Shown in pieces: positions 1 through 5,912 of a stretch of DNA of 12,508 bases; the stretch's first letter is position 1, and each line of letters opens with the position of its first letter. The notes under the pieces were generated by a model. That model was not told the DNA's origin. It did no database searches and saw only the letters and a list, made by a program, of their open reading frames with translations. The DNA is from an uncultured Bacteroidales bacterium (GTDB lineage Bacteria; Bacteroidota; Bacteroidia; Bacteroidales; Paludibacteraceae), in the NCBI GenBank assembly GCA_934716995.1, contig CAKUYO010000053.1:1-12508 (forward strand), in the 5' to 3' direction. The position numbers and the translations under genes were made by a program.

Positions 1-10
1 ACCTTGTCTT

Positions 11-29
11 GCGGCGCAACACGCGCCGC
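11..29. repeat. GC-rich inverted repeat (hairpin)
   Basis: GCGGCGC (11-17) and GCGCCGC (23-29) are perfect complements around a 5-nt loop, AACAC. No T-run follows on the plus strand. It could be the end of a transcript from a gene left of the window or a structured element. Function is not known. Confidence 0.5.
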
Positions 30-44
30 GCTCATAGTCATACA

Positions 45-57
45 GACACTTGGTGTC
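45..57. repeat. Short inverted repeat
   Basis: GACAC (45-49), loop TTG, GTGTC (53-57) form a perfect 5-bp stem. It lies 15 nt after the GC-rich hairpin and could be part of the same 3' structure. The stem is short enough to be chance. Confidence 0.3.
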
Positions 58-91
58 AACTCCTGGGTAAACGCCTAACATTCTATGCTGA

Positions 92-154
92 ACAACCCGT
101 TAATAACCCGTTAATCACCCGTTAATCACCCGATAACAACCCGATAATCACCTA
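92..154. repeat. Tandem 11-bp repeat array, ACCCGTTAATC type
   Basis: CCCG recurs at 96, 107, 118, 129 and 140, exactly 11 bp apart, giving five units such as ATCACCCGTTA and ATCACCCGATA and a diverged sixth that begins ATCACCT. The first three units carry CGTTAAT and the last two GATAA(C/T). A period of 11 is close to one helical turn, so the units would lie on one DNA face. No ORF crosses it. The array ends directly in a 15-mer that resembles a promoter. Other 11-bp arrays occur at 5849-5881, 5913-5945 and 11794-11826. Confidence 0.9.
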
Positions 155-160
155 TACTTG
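146..160 (+). promoter_or_regulatory. Candidate -7 box at the end of the 11-bp array
   Basis: AATCACCTATACTTG includes TATACTTG (153-160), one base off the Bacteroidetes -7 consensus TAnnTTTG. A 15-mer differing at two positions follows another 11-bp array at 5946-5960. No good -33 TTTG sits about 20 bp upstream here, so promoter activity is a guess. It would read toward the thioredoxin gene. Confidence 0.3.
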
Positions 161-221
161 CTATATGCATTATCAAAAGGTGTGCTTATATCGAACCGAC
201 GTTAACTATTTCTTAGAGGGA

Positions 222-254
222 CATATAATCAGCCATATAATTGAACCATATAAT
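222..254. repeat. Three CATATAAT direct repeats
   Basis: CATATAAT occurs at 222-229, 234-241 and 247-254, with start-to-start distances of 12 and 13 bp. The cluster lies 31 bp upstream of the -33 element of the thioredoxin promoter, where an activator or repressor could bind. It is AT-rich, so chance similarity remains possible. Confidence 0.45.
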
Positions 255-284
255 TCACATTGCTATGGCTAATGATAACGGGTA

Positions 285-315
285 TTGCGGGTATCGTATT
301 TTTTTTGTAATTTTG
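285..315 (+). promoter_or_regulatory. Bacteroidetes-type promoter for the thioredoxin gene
   Basis: TTG (285-287) and TAATTTTG (308-315, a full TAnnTTTG match) are separated by 20 bp. The pot promoter at 904-934 has the same spacing and the same -7 sequence within GTAATTTTGC. Transcription should begin near 320-323, leaving a leader of about 15 nt before ATG 337. A 9-bp tandem (CGGGTATTG, CGGGTATCG, 279-296) overlaps the -33 element. Confidence 0.75.
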
Positions 316-336
316 CGGCGGTGTTTTTTATATTTT

Positions 337-774
337 ATGGCTATGCAGAGAAAAATACGTTTGTTAGCAGCGGTGGCGGGGCTGCTGCTATGGATGATGC
401 CCGCAGCGGCAGAGGATGTGGTGTATCTGACCACGGAGCAGTTCAAGGCACGGATATTCGATTATTCAAAAGAGAAAGAGTGGAAATACAAGGGAAACAA
501 ACCCTGTGTGATTGATTTTTACACCACGTGGTGCGGTCCGTGCAAGCGGCTTGCCCCGATAATGGAAGAACTGAGCCAGCAGTACTGCGACCAAGTGGTG
601 TTCTACAAAGCCGACACCGAGCAGGAACGCGAACTGGCATACATATTCCGGATTTCGAGTATCCCGCAGGTGATGTATATCCCTGTAGAGGGCAAGCCCG
701 CATTGCTGAAAGGGCTGTATCCGAAAGAGGAGATAGTGAAGATAATCAACGATTTCCTGCTGGCGGGAAAATGA
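337..774 (+). CDS. Exported thioredoxin (TrxP-like)
   Basis: This is a 145-residue thioredoxin-fold protein that probably exchanges dithiols and disulfides with substrates in the periplasm. An N-terminal signal peptide (residues 1-25: basic MQRKIR, hydrophobic LLAAVAGLLLW, then PAAA before ED) exports it. The redox motif WCGPC is at residues 65-69 and the cis-proline at P110 (SSIPQ), so both elements of an active thioredoxin are present. Cys57 and Cys84 are additional. The length fits a single-domain thioredoxin plus signal peptide; it resembles the periplasmic TrxP class known in Bacteroides. ATG 337 was chosen because the frame's upstream TTG at 241 lies before the promoter; ATG 343 is an alternative. 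It stands alone, with its own promoter and a possible terminator at 822-854. Fold and export are well supported; the physiological partner is unknown. Confidence 0.92.
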   Translation: MAMQRKIRLLAAVAGLLLWMMPAAAEDVVYLTTEQFKARIFDYSKEKEWKYKGNKPCVIDFYTTWCGPCKRLAPIMEELSQQYCDQVVFYKADTEQERELAYIFRISSIPQVMYIPVEGKPALLKGLYPKEEIVKIINDFLLAGK

Positions 775-778
775 GAGA

Positions 779-805
779 CTCCCCCAAGCCCCCTCAAAGA
801 GGGGG
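779..805. repeat. C-rich element with hairpin
   Basis: CTCCCCC, AAG, then CCCCCTC (789-795), loop AAA, GAGGGGG (799-805) make a perfect 7-bp GC-rich stem, five nt after the thioredoxin stop. No T-run follows. From memory, such C-rich elements are common between genes in Bacteroidetes; I cannot confirm that here. It may stabilise the mRNA 3' end or help termination. Confidence 0.6.
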
Positions 806-816
806 ATGTGCGGAAA

Positions 817-854
817 ACGTTAATTAACGTGTAATTAGACGTTAATTCTTTTTT
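817..854 (+). terminator. Possible intrinsic terminator, overlapping a 14-bp palindrome
   Basis: AATTAACGT (822-830) and ACGTTAATT (839-847) form a perfect 9-bp stem with an 8-nt loop, followed by C and six T (849-854), which is the layout of an intrinsic terminator for the thioredoxin transcript. The stem has only two G-C pairs, so its strength is doubtful. ACGTTAATTAACGT (817-830) is also a perfect 14-bp palindrome, so the region could instead be an operator with three ACGTTAA half-sites (817, 824 inverted, 839). The two folds exclude each other. Confidence 0.45.
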
Positions 855-855
855 A

Positions 856-873
856 GGGGGAGGGCGGTGGGGG
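856..873. repeat. G-rich element, inverted partner of the C-rich element
   Basis: GGGGGAGGGCGGTGGGGG reads on the minus strand as a C-rich element like that at 779-795. The two could pair imperfectly across about 60 nt, enclosing the AT-rich terminator or operator region. The four G-tracts could also form a quadruplex. It ends 30 bp upstream of the pot -33 element. Confidence 0.5.
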
Positions 874-903
874 ATTATTTGTGGAATTATATGTTTTAAG
901 ATA

Positions 904-934
904 TTGTGTAATCCGCAAAAAAACAGTAATTTTG
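904..934 (+). promoter_or_regulatory. Promoter of the potABCD operon
   Basis: TTG (904-906), 20 bp, then TAATTTTG (927-934) match the Bacteroidetes promoter consensus (TTTG near -33, TAnnTTTG near -7). Transcription should begin near 940, leaving a 5' leader of about 175 nt before the potA ATG. Spacing and -7 sequence are the same as at the thioredoxin promoter. Confidence 0.75.
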
Positions 935-940
935 CAGGCT

Positions 941-1114
941 GTTGTGTAGGGGCGGAATATGGGGTTGATTAAGCGGCTGTATAGGGCAGTTTTGATAGAA
1001 ATAACAAACTTAATAATATAAGTTGGGGCATTCCAAACATAGAGTAAGTCCCCGTTCATTTTTTATTTACCTTTTGCGCAGATATAGAAAAGCGCAGTTG
1101 TCTAAAGTACGCGG
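941..1114 (+). other. Long 5' leader of the pot operon
   Basis: No convincing ORF is seen between the inferred start site and ATG 1115. The leader holds an AT-only hairpin (AACTTA 1007-1012, TAAGTT 1019-1024), a GGGG/CCCC pair (1025-1028 with 1050-1053) enclosing it from the 3' side, and two TGCGC/GCGCA-type segments (1075-1096) near the start codon. Its length allows post-transcriptional control, but I recognise no known riboswitch. Confidence 0.4.
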
Positions 1115-2647
1115 ATGCAAAAGTCTGACTTTATCATTGAGGTAAACCATGTCTCGAAGCAGTTTGAGGATGGAAAGTTTGCCTTAGACGATGTGAGCCT
1201 TCAGGTTAAGAAAGGCGAGTTTGTAACAATCTTGGGTCCTTCGGGATGCGGTAAGACCACGCTGCTACGATGTATAGCGGGTTTCCAGGTAGCGACGTCG
1301 GGAGACATCCTACTGAACGGCGAGGACGTAACGGAGATGCCTCCGCACAAACGCCCCGTGAACACGGTGTTTCAGAAGTATGCACTGTTCCCCCATTTGA
1401 ACGTATTCGAGAACGTGGCTTTCGGGCTGAAACTGAAAGGCGTGGCGAAAGCCGAGATGGAGAAGCGCGTAAAGAAAGCGCTGAAGATGGTGAGTATGTC
1501 GGACTACGAGTACAGAGATGTGAACTCGCTGAGCGGCGGTCAGCAGCAGCGTGTGGCGATTGCGCGGGCTATCATCAACGAACCCGAGGTACTGCTCTTG
1601 GACGAACCGCTGGCGGCACTCGATCTGAAGATGCGCAAAGACATGCAGATGGAACTCCGTGAGATGCACAAGAAACTGGGTATCACGTTTATCTACGTAA
1701 CCCACGACCAGGAGGAGGCGCTGACGCTGAGCGACCGCGTGGTGGTGATGCGCGACGGCAAGATACTGCAGACAGGTACCCCGAGCGACATATACAACGA
1801 GCCGAATAGTTGCTTTGTAGCGGACTTTATCGGCGAGAGCAACCTGCTGGACGCCACGATGGTGCGCGACCGGCTGGTGCATTTCTGCGACCGCGACTTC
1901 GAGTGCGTGGACGAGGGTTTCGGCGAGAACCAGGAGGTGGACGTGGTGGTGCGCCCCGAGGACTGGTATATCGGGTATGCCGATGAGGGACAAAGAACGA
2001 AGAACGAAGAACAAAGAACGAAGAACGCGTTAGACCCCGTGGCGGCAGCCGATGCAGAGGATTACACCGACGACCCGTGGCAGTTGTACGGCACGGTGCA
2101 GAGTTGTATCTTCAAGGGTGTGCATTACGAGATGACGATGCTCACCGACAACGGCTACGAACTGATGATACAGGACTACCACGCCTACGCCCCCGGACGC
2201 AGAGTGGGACTGGTGGTGAAGCCGGAAGATATACAGGTGATGCGCAAAGCACGCCTCTGCAACACGTTTGAGGGCAAAGTGCTCGAGGGCGGCAAGGTGG
2301 AGTTTCTCGATGCGGAATGGGACATCACCGACCGCACGGCGGAGCGTTTCAGTGCAGGCGAAGAGGTGGACGTGGAAGTGGATTTCGAGCGCGTGAACCT
2401 GCAAGACGACGAGGAAGACGGTGTACTGCAAGGCGAGGTATATTTCATTCTCTACAAGGGCGACCACTACCATCTGCAGGTGCGTACCGACGACGGCGAC
2501 GACTTGTATGTGGACACCAACGATGTGTGGGACGACGGCGACCGCGTGGGTGTGAAGATTGCGCCGAGTTATATCCGCCTCTACAAGAAGCAGGACAAAG
2601 CACAAGGGATAAAGAACCAAGAAACGGGCGGCGATGAAAACAAGTAA
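1115..2647 (+). CDS. potA: Polyamine ABC transporter ATPase PotA
   Basis: Cytoplasmic ATPase that powers import of putrescine or spermidine through PotB and PotC. All nucleotide-binding motifs are present: Walker A GPSGCGKTT (41-49), Q-loop Q87, signature LSGGQQQR (139-146), Walker B LLLDEP (160-165), D-loop around D170 and switch H197. At 510 residues it is much longer than E. coli PotA (about 380). The extra length is C-terminal: two related TOBE-like segments, about 325-376 (KGVHYEM) and 439-490 (KGDHYHL), separated by an acidic stretch. Residues 293-304 (QRTKNEEQRTKN) come from a 7-bp DNA repeat in a linker, and the last 18 residues come partly from a degenerate form of the same repeat. 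ATG 1115 begins a normal N-terminus. The end overlaps potB by 14 nt. Family and role are secure; polyamine specificity rests on PotD. Confidence 0.95.
   Translation: MQKSDFIIEVNHVSKQFEDGKFALDDVSLQVKKGEFVTILGPSGCGKTTLLRCIAGFQVATSGDILLNGEDVTEMPPHKRPVNTVFQKYALFPHLNVFENVAFGLKLKGVAKAEMEKRVKKALKMVSMSDYEYRDVNSLSGGQQQRVAIARAIINEPEVLLLDEPLAALDLKMRKDMQMELREMHKKLGITFIYVTHDQEEALTLSDRVVVMRDGKILQTGTPSDIYNEPNSCFVADFIGESNLLDATMVRDRLVHFCDRDFECVDEGFGENQEVDVVVRPEDWYIGYADEGQRTKNEEQRTKNALDPVAAADAEDYTDDPWQLYGTVQSCIFKGVHYEMTMLTDNGYELMIQDYHAYAPGRRVGLVVKPEDIQVMRKARLCNTFEGKVLEGGKVEFLDAEWDITDRTAERFSAGEEVDVEVDFERVNLQDDEEDGVLQGEVYFILYKGDHYHLQVRTDDGDDLYVDTNDVWDDGDRVGVKIAPSYIRLYKKQDKAQGIKNQETGGDENK
1991..2025. repeat. 7-bp tandem repeat inside potA
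   Basis: Five uninterrupted heptads of CAAAGAA or CGAAGAA. Because 7 is not a multiple of 3, the repeat is read in all three phases and yields a 7-residue peptide period (QRTKNEE, residues 293-304). It falls in the linker between the ATPase part and the first TOBE-like segment. The same heptad type is in the TPR gene at 6656-6718. Confidence 0.9.
2596..2623. repeat. Degenerate 7-bp repeat at the potA 3' end
   Basis: CAAAGCA, CAAGGGA, TAAAGAA and CCAAGAA keep the 7-bp period and resemble the CAAAGAA heptad at 1991-2025. They encode hydrophilic residues (about 494-503) just before the potA stop and the potB start. Probably an older, decayed copy of the same repeat. Confidence 0.55.
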
Positions 2648-3440
2648 ATGGAAACGTATGCTGCAGTCGCGGCGTACGTGGGCGTGGCCTTATGTGCTGT
2701 TTCTGATCTGTCTTGTGCTGCTGCCGCTGCTGCTGATCGGCGTGTATGCGTTCACCGACCCGCAGGGGCATTTCACGATACAGAACTTCGTAAGTTTCTT
2801 TACCAAATCGGAGGCGGTAAACACGTTTATCTATTCGCTGGCGATTGCGCTGATAACCACTATTATCTGCTTGGTGATCGGCTACCCCGCAGCGTATATC
2901 ATGGCGATGCAGTCGTTCCGTACGCCTGCCGTGATGGCGATACTGTTTATCCTGCCGATGTGGATCAATTTTCTGCTGCGTACGATTGCCACGGTGGAAC
3001 TGTTCCATATATTCGGTTTGCCGCTCGGCGAGGGGGCGTTGCTCTTCGGTATGGTGTATGATTTTCTGCCGTTTATGATCTATCCGATCTACAACACGCT
3101 GCAGAAGATGGATATGAGTTTAGTGGAGGCGGCGCAAGACCTCGGGGCGAACCGCTTCAAGGTGTTTACCAAGGTGATTATCCCCCTCTCGATGCCGGGC
3201 GTCTATTCGGGTATCATCATGGTGTTTATGCCTACGGTATCCACTTTCGCCATCTCCGAACTGCTGACCCACAACAAGATAACGCTTTTCGGTTCGCTGA
3301 TACAGCGCAGTTTCTCGGAGGGCGGTATCACGATGTGGAACTACGGTGCGGCTCTGTCGCTTATTCTGCTGATCATCATAGGTCTGACCTCGTTCTTCGG
3401 ACAGAAAGACGAGAATAACAGGGAAGGAGGTATCGTATGA
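2634..3440 (+). CDS. potB: Polyamine ABC transporter permease PotB
   Basis: Inner-membrane permease, 268 residues, that pairs with PotC to form the polyamine channel. Six hydrophobic segments fit the family: about 18-40, 64-92, 98-117, 132-150, 183-205 and 236-257. The cytoplasmic coupling motif begins EAAQDLGAN at residue 165 and continues to IIPLSMPG, matching the EAA loop that docks on the ATPase. WINFLLRT before the fourth segment is typical of PotB. Length is close to E. coli PotB (about 275-285). ATG 2634 overlaps the potA end by 14 nt, so translation is probably coupled; the stop overlaps the potC start as ATGA. Nothing is missing. Confidence 0.95.
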   Translation: MKTSKWKRMLQSRRTWAWPYVLFLICLVLLPLLLIGVYAFTDPQGHFTIQNFVSFFTKSEAVNTFIYSLAIALITTIICLVIGYPAAYIMAMQSFRTPAVMAILFILPMWINFLLRTIATVELFHIFGLPLGEGALLFGMVYDFLPFMIYPIYNTLQKMDMSLVEAAQDLGANRFKVFTKVIIPLSMPGVYSGIIMVFMPTVSTFAISELLTHNKITLFGSLIQRSFSEGGITMWNYGAALSLILLIIIGLTSFFGQKDENNREGGIV

Positions 3441-4294
3441 AAACCGGTTCGATGGTGGAACGCCGCGGCTTCTGGTCGCGCTTTGCAGGGCAGGCGTATC
3501 TGTGGCTGATTCTGGTGGTGCTGTATGCGCCGATACTCCTTATATTTATATTCTCGTTCACCAAAAGCAAGGTGTTCGGCAACTGGACGGGTTTCACGTT
3601 CGGTTTGTATGAGAACCTGCTGACGGGTTACGACTATGTCGATCAGGTGCAGGTGGATCCGAACCTGTACCGCGCCATGCTCTATACGGTGATTATCGCC
3701 GTGTCGGCAGCGGTGATCTCCACGCTGCTCGGTACGCTGGCTGCGATAGGAATCTACAATATGCGCCAGCGCGACCGAAGGATCATCTCGTTTATGAACT
3801 CGATACCGATGATCAATCCCGATATCCTGACGGGTATATCGCTGTTCCTGCTGTTTGTATTCCTCGGGATAAGCCGCGGTCTGGCAACGGTGATCATTGC
3901 CCACGTGGTGTTCTGTACGCCCTACGTGGTGTTGAGCGTGATGCCGCGCCTGACGAAGATGAACCCGAATATCTACGAGGCGGCACTCGACCTTGGCGCA
4001 ACGCCGTTTCAGGCTCTGCGCAAGGTGCTGATGCCCGAATTGTGGCCGGGCATGGTTTCCGGTTTCATATTGTCGGTTACGCTGTCGATTGACGACTTCG
4101 GCGTAACGTTCTTTACCAAGGGCAGCAACGGACTGGATACCCTGTCCACCTTTATCTATGCCGACGCACGCAAGGGCGGTCTGACCCCCGAGTTGCGTCC
4201 GCTCTTCAGCCTTATCTTCCTCACCATATTGGTGTTGCTGTTGATAATCAATCTTCGTACTAACAAACAACAAAAAACAATCAAAAAGAAATGA
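3437..4294 (+). CDS. potC: Polyamine ABC transporter permease PotC
   Basis: Second inner-membrane permease, 285 residues. It starts with a basic stretch, then a hydrophobic segment (LWLILVVLYAPILLIFIFSF) and further membrane segments. The EAA coupling motif starts EAALDLGAT at residue 181 and runs to VLMPELWPG. SIDDFGVTFF near residue 220 corresponds to the SLDD region of E. coli PotC. The start shares ATGA with the potB stop, and the stop shares ATGA with the potD start. The 3' end is A-rich and encodes a lysine and glutamine tail (NKQQKTIKKK); this A-rich stretch also serves as the leader of potD, in line with Bacteroidetes genes that lack a Shine-Dalgarno. Confidence 0.95.
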   Translation: MKTGSMVERRGFWSRFAGQAYLWLILVVLYAPILLIFIFSFTKSKVFGNWTGFTFGLYENLLTGYDYVDQVQVDPNLYRAMLYTVIIAVSAAVISTLLGTLAAIGIYNMRQRDRRIISFMNSIPMINPDILTGISLFLLFVFLGISRGLATVIIAHVVFCTPYVVLSVMPRLTKMNPNIYEAALDLGATPFQALRKVLMPELWPGMVSGFILSVTLSIDDFGVTFFTKGSNGLDTLSTFIYADARKGGLTPELRPLFSLIFLTILVLLLIINLRTNKQQKTIKKK

Positions 4295-5625
4295 AACGTT
4301 CCTTTTTTGCTTTGGTGCTGATGGCAGCACTGACTTTTGCAGGTGTAACCTTTCCGACTCCCGCTGCGGCAGCCGACCGTGCGCATACCCTGAAGGTGTA
4401 CAACTGGGCAGACTATATCGATATGGACAATGTGCTCAACAAGTTCCCCGCGTGGTACAAAGCGCAGACGGGCGAGGACGTTACCATACAGTATTCCACG
4501 TTTGACATCAACGAGTCGATGCTCACCCAGATAGAGGTGGGACACGAGGACTATGACGTGATTTGCCCGAGCGAGTATATCATTGAGCGTATGCTCCGCA
4601 ACAACCTGCTGCTGAAGATAGACAAGAACTTCGGCGAGACCCCCGACTATACCACCAACGTGGCACCGTTTGCCGTGGAGAAATTCCAGCAGATGGCTCC
4701 CGACAGCAGTGTGAATGTGGCGGACTATACGGTGGGTTATATGTGGGGAACGACGGGTATTCTGTTCAACTCCGCCCACGTGGACGCTGCCGACCTGCAG
4801 TCGTGGTCGTTTCTGACCAATCCGAAGTTTGCGGGTAAGATCTTCATGAAAGACGCTTTCCGCGACATCTATTCGTGCGTGGTGCTGTATGCCTACCGCG
4901 ACGAGATTGCCCGCGGGGAGGTAACGCGCGATGACCTGGTGGCACACATCACGCCGGAGCGTATCCAACGTGTGGAGGATACGCTAAAGGTAGCGAAGGA
5001 TAATATAGCCGGCTGGGAAGTGGACTTCGGCAAGGAAGAGATGTGCAAAGGACAGACTTGGATGAACGTATCGTGGTCGGGCGATGCACAATGGGCTATC
5101 GATGAAGCCGCAGAGGGTGTGGAACTGGAGTACATCGTGCCGGAAGAGGGTTCGAATGTATGGTTCGACGGCTGGTGTATTCCGAAGTATGCCGTAAACA
5201 CCAAGGCAGCCAGTTATTTCATCAACTATCTCTGTATGCCCGAGAACGCCATCCTCAATATGGAGGAGATCGGCTATGTGAGCGTTATTGCTTCGCCCGA
5301 GGTACTCGAATGGGCGGACGATGCGGCAGAGAACGAGGAGACGGTGAACCTGAGTTACTTCTTCGGCGAGGACGCTACGGCAGTACATGCCAACCAGGTG
5401 TTCTACCCCGATCAGAGCGTGATTGAGCGTTGCGCCTTGATGCACGACTGCGGCGAACAGACCAAAGACATGCTGGAGATGTGGAACCGCGTGAAAGGCG
5501 ACAACCTCTCGGGCGGAATGGTGATTTTCTTAGTGGTTGTGCTGGTTCTGGTTGTCGGTGGTATCATTTTTGCTACTGTCAATAAGAACAAGAAAAAGGC
5601 ACAACAGCGCGGACGCAGGAAATAG
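4291..5625 (+). CDS. potD: Polyamine-binding protein PotD with C-terminal membrane anchor
   Basis: Binds polyamine outside the inner membrane and delivers it to PotBC. Residues 1-28 are a signal peptide ending in AAAA; there is no lipobox cysteine. The binding-protein body matches E. coli PotD at ligand positions: W39 and Y42 (YNWADYI), S94 and Y96 (PSEYI), W262, W291 and D293 (VWFDGW), Y329 (IGY). The E. coli D168/E171 region is KDAFRD, with D188 and D192. So a diamine or triamine cation is the likely ligand. Unusually, residues 410-430 form a hydrophobic helix (VIFLVVVLVLVVGGIIF) followed by a basic tail (NKNKKKAQQRGRRK), so the protein should stay tethered to the inner membrane with its tail in the cytoplasm. 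At 444 residues it is about 95 longer than E. coli PotD. The stop TAG merges into a tandem repeat array. Confidence 0.93.
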   Translation: MKRSFFALVLMAALTFAGVTFPTPAAAADRAHTLKVYNWADYIDMDNVLNKFPAWYKAQTGEDVTIQYSTFDINESMLTQIEVGHEDYDVICPSEYIIERMLRNNLLLKIDKNFGETPDYTTNVAPFAVEKFQQMAPDSSVNVADYTVGYMWGTTGILFNSAHVDAADLQSWSFLTNPKFAGKIFMKDAFRDIYSCVVLYAYRDEIARGEVTRDDLVAHITPERIQRVEDTLKVAKDNIAGWEVDFGKEEMCKGQTWMNVSWSGDAQWAIDEAAEGVELEYIVPEEGSNVWFDGWCIPKYAVNTKAASYFINYLCMPENAILNMEEIGYVSVIASPEVLEWADDAAENEETVNLSYFFGEDATAVHANQVFYPDQSVIERCALMHDCGEQTKDMLEMWNRVKGDNLSGGMVIFLVVVLVLVVGGIIFATVNKNKKKAQQRGRRK

Positions 5626-5844
5626 ATGTTAGACCGCTTGCGCTGTTAGATGTTAGACCGCTTGCGCTGTTAGATGTTAGACCGCCTGCGGCTGTTAGAA
5701 GTTAGACCGCCTGCGGCTGTTAGAAGTTAGACCGCCTGCGGCTGTCAGAAGTTAGACCGCCTGTGGCTGTTAGAAGTTAGATCGCCTGTGGCTGTCAGAA
5801 GTTAGACCGCTTGCGCTGTTAGATGTTAGATCGCTGCGCTGATA
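5625..5844. repeat. Nine tandem 23-25-bp units after potD
   Basis: Units start at 5625, 5649, 5673, 5698, 5723, 5748, 5773, 5798 and 5822. Each begins GA(A/T)GTTAGA(C/T)CGC and ends in CTGTTA or a variant (CTGTCA, CTGATA). Outer units (1, 2, 8) are 24 bp with CTTGCGCTG; inner units (3-7) are 25 bp with CCTG(C/T)GGCTG; the last is 23 bp. Each inner unit holds CCGC-CT-GCGG, a small inverted repeat that the C-to-T changes would leave as G-U pairs in RNA. Units abut without spacers. The potD stop lies in ATAGATG, which resembles the unit junction TTAGATG. Confidence 0.95.
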
Positions 5845-5848
5845 GAAA

Positions 5849-5881
5849 GTCAGGTAGATGACGGGTGGATGTCAGGTGGAT
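5849..5881. repeat. Tandem 11-bp array, AGGTGGAT type
   Basis: GTCAGGTAGAT, GACGGGTGGAT and GTCAGGTGGAT follow one another without gaps. Their core AGGTGGAT is the same as that of the 11-bp array inside aroB (11794-11826). The last unit forms the left arm of the hairpin at 5873-5900. Confidence 0.85.
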
Positions 5882-5900
5882 AGGCTTTGCCTTCCACCTG
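5873..5900. repeat. Long hairpin between potD and the TPR gene
   Basis: CAGGTGGA (5873-5880) pairs perfectly with TCCACCTG (5893-5900). Inside, A5882 can pair with T5892 and GGC (5883-5885) pairs with GCC (5889-5891) around a TTT loop, leaving one bulged T: about 12 bp. No T-run follows on the plus strand. It may end or protect the pot transcript. Confidence 0.7.
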
Positions 5901-5912
5901 CATCGTACATCT

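Noticed and set aside
1..240. tRNA or small protein gene at the left edge
   Set aside because: No cloverleaf-compatible set of stems and no open frame with a plausible start; only hairpins and repeats are visible.
241..336. N-terminal extension of the thioredoxin from TTG 241
   Set aside because: The extension would cross the promoter at 285-315, and the signal peptide fits ATG 337 or 343.
941..1114. Known riboswitch in the pot leader
   Set aside because: I could not recognise conserved motifs of any riboswitch class; only simple hairpins are seen.
1310..2620. Two minus-strand open frames opposite potA
   Set aside because: PotA motifs are complete on the plus strand; the antisense translations are His/Val-rich shadows. 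One starts inside the 7-bp repeat, which gives a falsely hydrophobic start (FFVLRSLSL).
3341..4330. Minus-strand open frame opposite potC
   Set aside because: Arg/Gln/His-rich shadow of a clear permease gene.
4291..4380. PotD as a lipoprotein
   Set aside because: The signal region has no cysteine, hence no lipobox; it looks like a signal peptidase I substrate.
5625..5844. CRISPR array
   Set aside because: Units of 23-25 bp abut with no spacers and there are no cas genes nearby.
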